Positions 35,951 to 46,736 of a stretch of 64,000 nt of DNA are shown in pieces; within the stretch, counting starts at the first letter, position 1, and each line of letters opens with the position of its first letter. The position numbers and the translations under genes were made by a program. Below the pieces are notes generated by a model. The model worked only from the letters and a program-made list of their open reading frames with translations, had not been told where the DNA came from and searched no databases. Source of the DNA: Eucalyptus grandis (lineage: Eukaryota; Streptophyta; Magnoliopsida; Myrtales; Myrtaceae). The stretch is taken from contig NC_052619.1 of NCBI RefSeq assembly GCF_016545825.1, positions 45,694,127-45,758,126 on the forward strand, in the 5' to 3' direction.

Positions 35951-37657
35951 GGGGAACTCTTCTAATCTTATAATTGAAAATTATGGGCTAAGTGAGTTGG
36001 AACCTACGTTATCTATGTGTGGGCATGCGAATATTTAATTTTCATACTTGTAATGAATTTGTTGGAAAAATATTAGGATGTTATCATTTTGAGACTTAAT
36101 TTTTGCAAGTAACCATTAGTAACTTTGTGGGACATTATTATGCTAAGTGAAGTGCTTAATTGCTTAATTTCACCCATATCAACATTTTTAGGGAGAGCAG
36201 GTGGATGATGAGGAAAAGGCCGGTGTTTATCGACATGAAGATGTGGAGTTTTGTGATGATACAAACAATAAGATGTTACTCACTTTTTTTTTCCCTTTCT
36301 TCTTTCTTCTTTCTCCTTGCTGGTATTATATTATATTATTTATAATTATAATGGGTTGCTTCTCTTTATTGGTGGCATTACATGGACAATGGTCCAGTGA
36401 AGCCCAATTATATTTAGACAAGTGGCTACTAGTCTTTGCCTAGATATATTCAGAGGCGTGTGAAAGAATTGAGAAACTGTCTGGACTGGACTAGACTAGG
36501 ATCAGCGGTTTCCATGAGAGTCGGTCTAGTTCTCGGTCCCAATTTAGTGGAACCAATATCTGTCCAGTTACTGATTCTAAGCGTGGAATTGCCCATCCAC
36601 CCATCCGAACCGAATGGGCGGGACGCTGTATATATATAATATTTCATCTCAATTACTTAATTATCTCGTAGTTTTTTGACCAAATATATACGTATATTTG
36701 ACTAATTCTGTCTCTTGAGTATGTAATAGGATTAACTCCTTACTTTTCTTTTTCATTCTAATAATCCATTTACTTGTCTTCTCAATCAATACAAAATAAA
36801 CAAGCGAAGAGGAAGGAGAGAATTGATTGGAGATGTCTATAAGTATTGCAAGGCTTTGTCAACACGATATGAAATTGAGAACCTAATTAGGTTTCTCCTT
36901 TGATTAAATTAGGTGGACGTTAACAAAATATGGATCAAGTGATTAATATTTTAATTTCCGTAGAAGTTAGGACTTTAAAGGTGAAGTTTAATCCTCCACA
37001 TGTTTCCAGTTTTAGGAAACTCTAAGACTACCACACCATAATATTTGAAAAAAATTAAGTTTTTAGCTAATGAGTATAGTCTAATCATTTTTCCCTATAG
37101 TTTTTAATCCTTTATCAAAATTAGTGGCTCGCAGTTAAACCTGTATATAAGGGCCGAATAAGCTTTGGTGCTCTAAATAGGAACTAGGTTTATCATGATA
37201 TTACTTGATTAATGCAATTTTGTAGGGATTGGGTATCCGTTTTATGGATCCACCAAGGAATCGGTTCCTAATGGGTGGTCCCCAGTTCTAAGTTAGGAAC
37301 TACCTACCCGAATCATACTCACCCCTAGCTTTAATGACAACTCCATAGCCAATTTCTTTTAATTTTTTTTTCATATTAATACCATGAAAAATTGCAAATG
37401 GATCCACACATGATGAATTTACCCCACAACAATTTTTTTACTATTAAAAACCTCAATCTAGTATATTTGTGATAATTATACCCTCAATTGATTTTCGTTA
37501 AATTAGATTAATATAACAAAAAACCACAAGCTGCTAACCATCGATTGTCACATGTCATTTAATACGCTGGTCAAATTAATTTCCGTTTGAGGATGTACAG
37601 GAATGACTCAAGTATTTAAATTCCTCAACACCATCTCTCTCTCTCTCTCATGCTAGC
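35949..37657. other. Spacer with a degraded Mutator-like element
   Basis: No gene. From about 36,480 to 37,327 there are GGTTCC/GGAACC-rich words and an end CACTCACCCCTAG-like sequence (ACTCACCCCTAG near 37,320) that match the ends of the element at 21009-22739, so this is probably an older relative. The rest is AT-rich. From about 37,600 the sequence resembles the SAHH promoter (TATTTAAATTCCTCAAC then a CT repeat). Confidence 0.5.
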
Positions 37658-37801
37658 GGCCGTGAGTACAAGGTCGAGGACATGTTGCGAGCCAACTTCG
37701 GCCACCTTGAGATCAAGTTCGCGAAGGTCCAAATGGTAGCCCTCATGTCTTGCCAGTCTGAGTTTGGTCCCTCACAGCCCCTCAAGGGTGTGAGGATCAC
37801 C
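37658..37801 (+). pseudogene. S-adenosylhomocysteinase-like fragment, copy C
   Basis: Reads GREYKVEDMLRANFGHLEIK and then MSCQSEFGPSQPLKGVRIT, matching residues about 11-58 of the neighbouring SAHH-like proteins. The N-terminal codons and everything after the first GARITG motif are gone. Sequence matching the 3' flank of copies A and B resumes at about 38012, so roughly 1.4 kb of coding and intron sequence was deleted from the middle of this copy. Confidence 0.85.
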
Positions 37802-38011
37802 ACCTTTGAAATCTTATTAGAAAAGTAAGGGGGTGTGAATGGGTCAGGTTGGGTACTTAGGATACTTGAACCTACGTGAATAAAAATGGGGCTGTGCTTT
37901 ACCTGACCTAACCCGGTATCCGGAACTTATCTATATTGCTTTGTTTTTGCTATCAAATAAAATAATAACTTCACCCCCTTCTCACATATTCTATACTTAT
38001 ATTAATAGACT

Positions 38012-38225
38012 TGATAAAATAAACTCTCCTTGGCCTCAACAATTCTAAAAAATGAAAGGCATCAGTTATTATTAGCAGACAATTATTAAAAAGAAAAAAG
38101 GAAAAACCCGACCCCACTTGAACAAAACCCGATCCAATATTTGGATTAGGTTTCCTTCCAGTTCGAATAATAAGAGAAAAATTGGACATTGTGGATGATT
38201 CAGTTCTGAAACACATCAAAGAAAG
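38012..38225. repeat. 3' flank of SAHH copy C
   Basis: Matches 24,745-24,965 and 42,155-42,375 in order: AAATAAACTC, TCTCAA-type words, AACCCGA, GGTTTCCTTCC and ATAAGAGAAAAATTGGACAT. This shows that copy C was once a full unit and not a random exon capture. Confidence 0.8.
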
Positions 38226-38467
38226 CCTACGCTTTCACTCCCAAATGTGTGTGCCAAGCAAGCCAAGCCAAGGAAGACTGATGCCCGAGGGAAAGGTATC
38301 AATCTGAGCACATCCTGGTATACACTTTGATTAGATGGGTCAGCGCAGAGCCAATAGCAATCGCGCACTTAAATAACAACATGCTTTCATACTTGTTAGC
38401 TCAAATAGGCATAACTCAGCCAGAGAACAATCTCTTTTCTTTTAATATGATAAATTGCTTTTTTCAG

Positions 38468-38762
38468 CATATGGAACTGCTAGTGGTCTTGTAAAGCACC
38501 GTGTGGACTTTATTTGAGGTGGTTGTTCTCTCAGCTCATTTTTTTAAAGAAAACCAATAGAAAGTGCATATGGAACTGCTGGTGGTCTTGTAAAGCACCG
38601 TGTGGACTTTATTTGAGGTGGTTGTTCTCTCTGCTCATCTTTTAAAGAAAACCAATAGAAAGTGCATATGGAACTGCTAGTGATCTTGTAAAGCAGCGTG
38701 TGGACTTTATTTGAGGTGGTCGTTCTCTCTGCTCATCTTTTAAAGAAAACCAATAGAAAGAG
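38468..38762. repeat. Three tandem copies of a 98-99 bp unit
   Basis: Units start at 38468, 38567 and 38665, each with CATATGGAACTGCT and ending AAAACCAATAGAAAG. They differ by only a few bases, so the amplification is fairly recent. The first unit is preceded by TTGCTTTTTTCAG, like a splice acceptor, and each unit then reads AYGTASGL.KHRVDFI before a stop, so the unit may include a small captured exon. I do not recognise its source. Confidence 0.9.
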
Positions 38763-40340
38763 AGCCCTGGGAAAGGAGTTGGGACTCGGGACTGCAGTCT
38801 CAATCAGCATCTCAAAAATTGTGGTCTCTGCTAAATTACAAATCACCAGCGAATGAAAAGTAACTATGTTCTTTGAAAATGCTTTCACCGAAATCCTTTA
38901 TCTTGAAATTTTATGCAAAACAATCACATAATTAATTTTTAAAAATTATTAGGTGCTCAATGAGTGCCATGTAAGATTTACACAAATCATTTCACCATTA
39001 CCAAGCGTCGATCAAGGCATGTAGGATGTCCAGCGTTCATATTAGTGATTTATGGTCCAAAAATGAATAGATTGATTGAATTTGCACAAATGCAAAACGT
39101 TCACGACTCAATTAATAAAATAAAAATTTAAGACTGAATTAACACAATTATAATAAATTTAGTACTTTTTGGTAAAAAAATTGCATTAGCTCACCCAAGC
39201 ATACCAAAATCACTTGAGTTTTCAAGTACAAATTGGATTTTGCATGGTCTAGTCACAACAATTTATTTTTCTTTTTCCTTTTTTCTTTTTTTACATCGCA
39301 ATCTACTCCGTCCATTTTTTTTTTTTTTTGGGATCTTTTCTCGGACAACCGTCGTCACACGGATCTCTACCACAGGCGAGCGCACACATCATGCAATGGC
39401 ATTCGCTTATGGCACGTTTAGTAACAATTTTGTTCTGAGGAACAGTTTTTTTATGAGAAATGGCTTCTTTTTTTTATTCCCTGGAACAATTTCTTAGTAT
39501 AAGAACACACTTGTGTAATCGCAAACAATTTATAATCTTTGGACGAAAATGCGTTTTGTAAAATTATATAATTTCATTATTTCCTTTAATTTTTAATATT
39601 TTTATTATAATTGTGTCTTTTTTTTTTTCCTTCTTCGGTCGAAGGTGACTAGCTGGGCGAGGGGCAAACTTGCCAGTCCTTATCTTTAGGGTCTTGGGAA
39701 AGAGGTCCTCCTCATTTCACATAGGTGTCTTGGGAGGACTGTGCAATGTCATCTGTGCCTGTCATTTCATCCTCCTGTGATAATACAGCTTATCTGAAGT
39801 CCTCGAGTGCTAGATTATAATGATGTCATGTGGTAGGTACATTATAGTTCTAGACATCTTCAGGAATGGTTTTATTGAGCCTCACCAGGCCACTAGAAAG
39901 GCTTGACCTCGCCTAGGCAGCGCGATCTAGGCGAGGCTGAGGCTCGCCGTGGCTCGGCGTGTCCAGGGCCAGTGACACTCTTTGGAATAAAGAAAATATA
40001 AATTATTGTTTCAATGAATAGAAATTTTTTTTTTTTTTAACAAACAGGCCCTTGCCCGTCGACAAAAAAGCAGCCGAACACCGCGTGGCATTCCCGTAAA
40101 TTCATTCCCGGAATTTTCTGGCCCAGAAATTTCTGGTCAACTCCAACTCGAGTGTGGCATTCCCGTACTTTTCTGGGACGAGATCGGGTGGGGCCGGAGA
40201 AGGGGTACTTTCCTTTCCTGGGACGAAATCGCGGAGACAGGGCGTGATTTTCAGAAGGGGCTTGATGTTTCCTCGTCTATTTATACCGCCATCCATGCTC
40301 CTGCATTTCCATCGTCTCCTTCGCTCGCTCTCTCTCTCAC
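38763..40340. other. Spacer upstream of SAHH copy B
   Basis: No gene. 38,940-39,010 contains another trace of the spacer repeat (AGGTGCTCAATGAGTGCCAT). 39,640-39,960 is GC-rich with GGCGAGG and AGGCGAGGCT words related to the AGGCCTCGCC repeat. T-rich tracts lie near 39,280-39,330 and 40,027-40,040. Confidence 0.5.
40277..40285 (+). promoter_or_regulatory. Putative TATA box of SAHH-like copy B
   Basis: CTATTTATA lies about 110 bp before the ATG and is followed by CT-rich leader sequence. The upstream sequence differs from that of copy A, so the two copies may be regulated differently. Confidence 0.4.
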
Positions 40341-40393
40341 TGCAGATTTTTGTTTCAGACCTCCGTCGAAAAACCCGAAGAAGACAAAAAAGA

Positions 40394-41346
40394 ATGGCCT
40401 TGTCTGTGGAGAGAGCCGCCGGCCGCCGCGAGTACAAGGTCAAGGACATGTCGCAGGCCGACTTCGGCCGCCTCCAGATCGAGCTCGCGGAGGACCAAAT
40501 GCCCGCCCTCATGTCCTGCCGCCCGGTGTTCGGCCCCTCGCAGCCCCTCAAGGGCGCGAGGATCACCGGCTCCCTCCACGTCACCCCCCAGACCGCCGTC
40601 CTCATCGAGACCCTCACCACCATGGGCGCCATGGTCCGCTGGTGCTCGAGCAACACCTTCTCCACCCCGGACCACGCGGCAGCCGCCATCGCCTGCGACT
40701 CCGCTGCCGTGTTCGCCTGGAAGGGCGAGACCCTCCAGGGCTACTGGCGGTGCATGGAGCATGCTCTCGACTGGGGCCCTAGTGGCGGCCCCGACCTAAT
40801 CATCAGCGACGGGGGTGACGCCATCCTCCTCATCCATGAGGGCATCAAGGCGGAGGAGGCCTACGAGAGCACTGGGAATCTCCCCGACCCGGCGTCCACT
40901 GACAACCCGGAGTTGCAGATCGTGCTGAACATAATCAGGGATGGGTTGGAGACCAATCCGAAGAGGTATCACAAGATGAAGGGGAGACTTGTCGGAGTCT
41001 CGGAGGGGGCCGCCGCTGCTGTCGAGAGGCTGCACCGGATGCAGGCCAACGGGACTCTCTTATTCCCCGTCATTAATGTCAACGACTCTGTCATCATCAA
41101 GACCAAGGTACTAATCTAGTCACTCCAATTTTATATGATTTGAGTAGAGTCACGAGTAGCTCCATATAATCTTTTCTGGGAACACAGTGCTCTTGCATGA
41201 AACAGTTTCAAAACTTGTGCGGTTGCCGCCCCTCCAGGCCGGACGGTCTAATGACGGCCATCGACGTCAAGATCGCTGGTAAAGTTCTCGTGGTCTGTGG
41301 ATATGGAAACGTGGGCAAGGACCACGCTGCTGCCCTCAAGGAGGCC

Positions 41347-41378
<32 letters not shown>

Positions 41379-41907
41379 TATTCGTGCTCTCCAAGCTCTC
41401 ATGAAAAGTATCCAGGTCCTAACCCTGGAGGATGTTGTCTCCCAGGCTGACATCTTTGTCGTCACTGCCGGCGGCAGCAAGGGCATCATCACGGTCGACC
41501 ACATGAGGAAGATGAAGAACAACGCCATCGTCTGCAACACCGGTCCCTTCGATAAGGCGATCGACATGCCTGGCCTTGAGAGCTTCCCGGGCGTGAAGCG
41601 CATCACCTTCAATCCCCAGACGGACAGGTGGGTCTTCCCCGATACCGAGTCGGGCGTCATTGTCTTGGCGGAGGGACGCCTCGTTAACTTGGGTTGCACC
41701 ATCAGCCACCCTAGCTCGGTGATGTCTACCTGCTCCTTCACGAACCAGGCGATGGCCCAGCTCGAGCTGTGGATGGAAAGGGACACCGGCAAGTATGAGA
41801 AGAAGGTCTACGCCTTGCCCAAGCATCTGGACGAGAAGGTGGCCAGTCTTCACCTCGCCAAGCTCGGCGCTAAGCTTACCAAGCTTAGCAAGGAGCATGC
41901 CGACTAG
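40394..41907 (+). CDS. S-adenosylhomocysteinase-like protein, copy B (active-site residues lost)
   Basis: Second homologue of the SAH hydrolase of the methyl cycle. Exons 40394-41107 and 41206-41907 with one phase-0 intron give about 471 residues without frameshift or internal stop. Landmarks: [47 protein letters not shown] (Asp of the usual GYGDVG is Asn) and VNLGCTISHPSS. By human numbering, Glu156 is Gly (GVSEGAAAAV), Asp190 is Gln (KFQNLCGC), His301 is Pro (NTGPFDK); Asn181, His55, Asp131, Lys186 and His353 are kept. As in copy A the protein ends at KEHAD and lacks the conserved C-terminal tail. Gln190, Pro301, the loss of Glu156 and the stop are shared with copy A, so they predate the duplication, while the frames stayed open afterwards. 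Function unknown; probably catalytically inactive. Confidence 0.85.
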
Positions 41908-43131
41908 ATCAGCGTCGCCGTTTTAAGATTCTTGATATTTAGCTAAGTATGGTTGGATATATTCCGAAAGCAGGAAGTTGGCTGATTAATCGTCGATAAT
42001 AAGGTGGGCCATGATGAAGTTTGGAAGTCCAGTAGAATTGATACATATATGTACATATGTATATGTATAAATGTGTATCTAGAAGAGATTGTGATTTGTG
42101 TGTAAGACCTGGTCCAAATCTTATTACTGAAGTTTTCCAGCTATAAATAAAAATTGAAAGTAAAGTAAAATAAACTCCTCCTGATCTCAATGATTCTCAA
42201 AGTTGAAAGACGATCACTGTCATAAGTGGACGATTGTATATAGTATTATTAAAAGAACCAAACCGGCCCGAAAAAAAAAAAAAAAACCCGACCCGATATT
42301 TAGACCAGGTCTCCTTCCGGTTCGGATGATAAGAGAAAAATGGGACATTGCGGACGCTTGGGTTCCGAAACTCACCGAAAAACCAACGCTCTCTCCCTTA
42401 CCAAATCCATCCGTCTCCCACATCGCATCTCGGTCTCCCTGTTTTCAAGGTTCGATCTCGGATTCACTCTTCCTCTCTTTTTTATTTTCTTTTCCACGAT
42501 TTCGTCGCTCGGGAGATAGTTCAGAAGAGCGTCTTCAAGGCTCTGTCGAATTGGATTCTGCTTGTCGAGCGTTAAATTTGCTCTGTTGGAGGATTTGTGT
42601 AAACGTCGAAATGCTCGTTGTGTTCGTCAGTCGTGTCCTGTGCAATTATTCAGTTGGCGGAGGGAAAAGGTGCATAAAATCATGAACAGAGGCGTGGTGA
42701 CAGAGAACCCTTCTCTGGGTGGCCTTCTCTAATTAGCTGAATACTACTATACATCGTAGAGCAGCAATTTGTAGAACAGAACCTGTCAATTGTATGCGGT
42801 GTTTTCAAGATGTTCTGCAGAGTCATAGAAGAGAGGCCTTGTTTTCAAGAAGTTGTGCAGAGTTAATAGTTCAGCATGTATATATGTGCTTGTCATAAGT
42901 TTGTAATCTCACTCGTTAATGTGGTTTTTTAATCCTGAAAGTTGCAGGACTACAGCTTACATGCTACATAGTGCTTTTCTAGTTATTTGTCAAGAGGGTG
43001 CAGAGGACTACAGCTAACATACTACATCGTGTCTTTTTATTTGATTTTAGGGGAAAATTGGTTGGGCACATTATATCTGATTATAAAAATAACTTGCAGG
43101 TTCCAAGTTTCTTAGATAGAAGGATTGCAAA
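41908..43131. other. Non-coding part of duplicated block B
   Basis: Aligns with 24555-26303 of block A, but about 560 bp is missing near 42,720. The first part is the 3' flank of SAHH copy B, with ATACATATATGTAC-type repeats at 42,040-42,065. The leader-like part at 42,390-42,690 lacks the ATG seen in block A, so it is not called as a gene. Confidence 0.6.
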
Positions 43132-43410
43132 ATGTCTACAATGAGGGATCTTAGTGCCACAAATAGAAGGCGGAGATCCGTTGTCTGGGATCACTTTGAA
43201 AGGGTTCCTTGTGCAAACAAGAGCATTAGAGGCCGTGCCCATCTTGAGTTTAGTATCAAAGGCCGCATTTAGCATAGGAGGTTGTGTGCTTGATGCGTTT
43301 CGTAGTTTTATGACCCCAAGTATGGTGGAGGCTCGTATATGTGCTCAAGATTGGCTACGATCTGCACCACTTTCACTTTCAATTGAGGACTTGGAAGAAC
43401 ACAAAGTTTT
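43132..43410 (+). pseudogene. Internally deleted hAT transposase remnant, block B
   Basis: Same structure as 26304-26580. The first frame starts MSTMRDLSATNRRRRSVVWD and continues HFERVP (BED-finger start); the overlapping frame gives ISKAAFS-like SLVSKAAFSIGG, VLDAFRSF and SMVEARICAQDWLRSAP (dimerisation motif). The catalytic middle is absent. The identical junction in both blocks shows that the deletion came before the duplication. Confidence 0.65.
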
Positions 43411-44178
43411 TGAGTTCAGTAAAAAAAATAATATTTTTATAGAATATTTAAACCCTTTCATATTACAAAGGTTACTTTAATTCTCATTTTCATTTTGAAA
43501 TTAATGTAGAGTTGTTAACTATGATCATGGAACCGAACTCGATATTGGTTCCTCTTGACGATTGACAAAGTTGGAGATTGGTACTTTTTAAACCAATTAC
43601 TTATTTTTATTGCAAATTCACTTCTTCATATTCTGTATTAGGTGTTTAGTGAGTGCTGTCTTCTTCATTTCCTGCTTGCAGGTTGACCTTAGTTGAGCAG
43701 GAAAACCAATGGTGTTTCTGGGTGTGCTCTGTTTCTGTTAGTAGTCCTTCATGTATGTTCAGAGTTTTCTTTTTTAACCTTTCTAAGTTGACTAGGGACC
43801 GGACCAGAATGTTAGAAACATATCTTCTTAGAGACTCATTCCTTGCTTCTGTTACAGATAGTTGGTAGTTGCGTGGACAGATGGAACCTAATAGTGAGTT
43901 CTCTCATGCACGGAAATCTTTGTAGTGTAATCTCACATGCACAGAGAACTTCACCCTTTATGTATCAGGCATTTACTGATTATTTTCTTGTTCATTTCCT
44001 ACTTGTAGGTCTAGTAACTCTGCTTACTTGTACATGTCAATAGCCTTCACCAGAAATGTCTAGATTATACTACTTATTTCTGTGCGCGGTTGATTACTAT
44101 CTTCTTTTTCCTTCCTGTAAATTTAGCCACCCAATAGCCAAAATCCTGTTGAGAGGTATCCAGTGTTCATGTTCGCAG
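43411..44178. other. Spacer between hAT and kinase remnants, block B
   Basis: Colinear with 26,581-27,390. No intact coding sequence. Confidence 0.5.
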
Positions 44179-44333
44179 CCAATGCATGCAATTTTCCATT
44201 ATCTTAGAGGGAAAATGTCTCTACATTAATCTGCATTACTTTTCAACATGGGGGTCCAATGCATGCAATTTTCCATTATCCTTAGAGGGAAAATGTCTCT
44301 ACATTAATCTGCATTACTTTTCAACATGGGGGT
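44179..44333. repeat. Tandem duplication of a 77-bp unit
   Basis: Two nearly identical copies start at 44179 and 44256 with CCAATGCATGCAATTTTCC and end CTTTTCAACATGGGGGT. Block A has a single diverged copy near 27,400-27,475, so this duplication arose after the block duplication. Confidence 0.9.
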
Positions 44334-44350
44334 AAAATGCTTTTTCCACT

Positions 44351-44930
44351 GTGCGACTGATAATCTGCTGTGACCTGGAGCCAAACAATGTTCTTCTTGA
44401 TAATGAAATGACAGCCTATGTAAGTGATCCTGGTTTGGCAAGGCTGTGTCAAGGTTGGGTAGATCATGTGAATCAATTTAGCTTGCTTGGTATCAAGGGT
44501 ACCACAGGATATGCTGCTCCAGGTACGATTCCTTGAGAATTTGCTTCTAGTGATATTGTGATCCAGGGGGCGACAGTACTCGTGTTTAATCGGAAGGGCA
44601 GGCATGGGAGCCGAGCTACCTAGTCTCAGAGACTTGTACAACTAAGGAATACTCATGCTCGGGAAGACCTACCAGTGAATTATTCCGAGATGAACTGAAG
44701 CTGCACAAGTATGCTAAGATGGCATTGCCTGATTGTGTTCTTGGGTTATTGGACCAAATGATCCTGCAAGAGGTCTTGGAAGAAGTATGAGACTTTTGCA
44801 ATTCCTATCTCGGCAATTTAAAAAGCAAGCAAAACCGAATCTTTGCTCTCCGTGCTGAAAGTTGGAAGTGGCGTGCTCAGAAGAATTTATATTTCAAGGA
44901 AGAATGAACATGAGAGCCGTTGTAGTGAAT
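44351..44930 (+). pseudogene. LRR receptor-like kinase fragment, block B
   Basis: Reads CCDLEPNNVLLDNEMTAYVS, DPGLARLCQGW and IKGTTGYAAPGT. Compared with LRR-XII kinases, the catalytic-loop Lys is Glu, DFG is DPG and APE is APG, and the frame stops at 44536. Downstream, ELKLHKYAKMALPDCVLGLL is still visible in a shifted frame, then LLQEVLEE. It is the decayed partner of 27499-28060 and, like it, lacks any ectodomain. Confidence 0.75.
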
Positions 44931-44949
44931 TCTTTCTATATGGGATGAA

Positions 44950-45588
44950 TATATATTGGAACTGAAGTGCATGGAAGCTCCTGACATGGATAATGCCAAT
45001 TTGAGCATTCCTCATTCACTACCGCAACTCTTCACATCCCAAATTCCACCATGTGATGAAGTTCCGGAATTCCAGTTTTTGCTTTTTTATCGTTTACAAA
45101 TTTGTCTCCTTTTGGAAAGGAAGTCCTTGCAAGTCCTTGCTGAGCGTGATTGTCAGGTGGTCATCTTGTTACAAGTGAATCTTATGTTGATTAGTAATTA
45201 GCATCATGTGTAAGCTCGTAATAGCATGAAAAACAAAAGAACCGACCAGAACCGTGTCGTTGAGTCGGGTTGTACGCAGGATCAGGTCAGAGTAGACACG
45301 TTCCCTTCATGTTTTGGTTTTTAGTGAAAATCCAGTATAAACCGCTGACACCCTTAGAGCTCATGGAGCTTATTGATTCGACTCGAGCTATGGCTATTTT
45401 TAGTATTTAGTTTCGATTGCACTCATAAAGGCGGTAGTCCAAACACTGTAGCTTTCCTCGACTGGTTGGGTTTTGTTGACTCGAAAAGGTTATTTTTGGT
45501 TGATTTTTATATCAGATAGTGATCACTGAACATGGCAATACGATGGAGACTTGCTCATCTACTGTTGCAACAATTATGAGGGAGGTAC
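44950..45588. repeat. End of duplicated block B up to the copia insertion
   Basis: Matches 28,070-28,790 in order (ATGGAAGCTCCTGACATGGA; TTTTGTTGACTCGAAAAGG; ATATCAGATAGTGATCACTG). The match is cut by the copia element at 45589. Confidence 0.75.
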
Positions 45589-45806
45589 TGTTGGCGTGAG
45601 CTGATTTGTAGGAGTGATATGTATAGAAAGAAAATATTTATATTTGCACGAGTTGATTTGTGGAGGTAATGCATATAGAAAGTGAGTATTTTACCAAATA
45701 GGCGATTGTTACCCTAGCAGTACTTGTATGTATGTATATATATATATAGCCTTGTAAAGAAAAAAAAATATACCGAAAAAAATGATAGTGATCTATTTTT
45801 TCAACA
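45589..45806 (+). repeat. 5' LTR of the outer copia element
   Basis: Begins TGTTGG and ends CAACA. It contains a TA-repeat followed by ATATAGCCTTGTAAAG, a likely TATA/R-region. Confidence 0.92.
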
Positions 45807-45819
45807 TGGTATCAGAGTA
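45807..45819 (+). other. Primer-binding site of the outer copia element
   Basis: TGGTATCAGAGTA directly follows the 5' LTR and is complementary to the 3' end of initiator tRNA-Met, as in most plant copia elements. Confidence 0.85.
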
Positions 45820-46031
45820 GGAACCCTAGTTTTCTCCACACTCTTTCCACCGGATCTGATCGCTACACACTCTTTCCACCGGATTAGATAGCCGCTGCAA
45901 CTTTAGGTTTTTCCTTGTGCTGCCATCGCACCGACCAAATCAAATCGTTGCCGTAGCATTGACTTGTGCTGTTGTTGCACTAATCTGACTTGACCAGAAA
46001 TTCCTTTGGGAAGGAATTGTGATTGGCAACC

Positions 46032-46492
46032 ATGACAAAGCTAACAGATGAGGTACCTCATCAAGACCAAGGAGAGAACTCAACAATTGCTTCTCTTCTA
46101 GAGAATCTTACGATGAAGCTGACACGGATTTTGACTCAGAGTTCAACTCAGGTATCAACACAATCCCAGGAGCCATCCATTGCACAAATCTCAGTCAAAT
46201 TGGATGGATCAAATAATGGATTGTGGTCTCAAGTGGTGGAGATGTTCATCTCCGGTAAAGACAAGTTGGGTTATATTAATGGTGATCTCCCTCAACCCTC
46301 ACCTACCGATCCTCAATTTCGAAAGTGGAAGACTGAGGATGCGATTGTGAAGGGGTGGCTAATCAACTCGATGGATCTTGCATTAATAGGAAATTTTATT
46401 CACTTCCCAAATGTGAAGATGGTATGGGACTCTATTGCAACAACCTTCTTTGATGGAAGTGATGCCTCCCAAGTTTATGACTTGAAGAGGCA
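46032..46492 (+). pseudogene. Outer copia gag, first part
   Basis: Starts MTKLTDEVPHQDQGENSTIA and contains VKLDGSNNGLWSQVVEMF, KLGYINGDLPQPSP, MVWDSIATTFFDGSD and VYDLKR, the usual copia gag core (UBN2-type). The frame is cut after LKR by the inner element and resumes at 52196 with RVTRMRQGGETIEAYYNNL, so the two pieces were one gag. Confidence 0.85.
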
Positions 46493-46729
46493 TGTAAGAA
46501 AGTGAAATAGATGGAGAGGAAAACTGTAATTGTGTGTATTCTGTATATCTGTTGTACATGTATGATTCTCCACTAATAACACTGGAGGAAGGAAATAAGA
46601 TAGAAAAGAAAAAATAAGGAAATATACACTAATTTACATAATGATTCTTTGTCCTATTTTACCAAGCTAATTACCGATTAATCAAATCAATTATTGATAT
46701 TAAGAATCAGTACTTCCATATTTCCAACA
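46493..46729 (-). repeat. 3' LTR of the inner copia element
   Basis: On the minus strand this lies after the polypurine tract. It differs from the partner LTR by about 13 substitutions and one indel, counted by eye. Confidence 0.92.
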
Positions 46730-46736
46730 CTTCCCC

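Noticed and set aside
38468..38762. Possible CRISPR-like direct repeat array
   Set aside because: The units are 98-99 bp and abut directly with no unique spacers, in a plant nuclear context. It is an ordinary tandem repeat.
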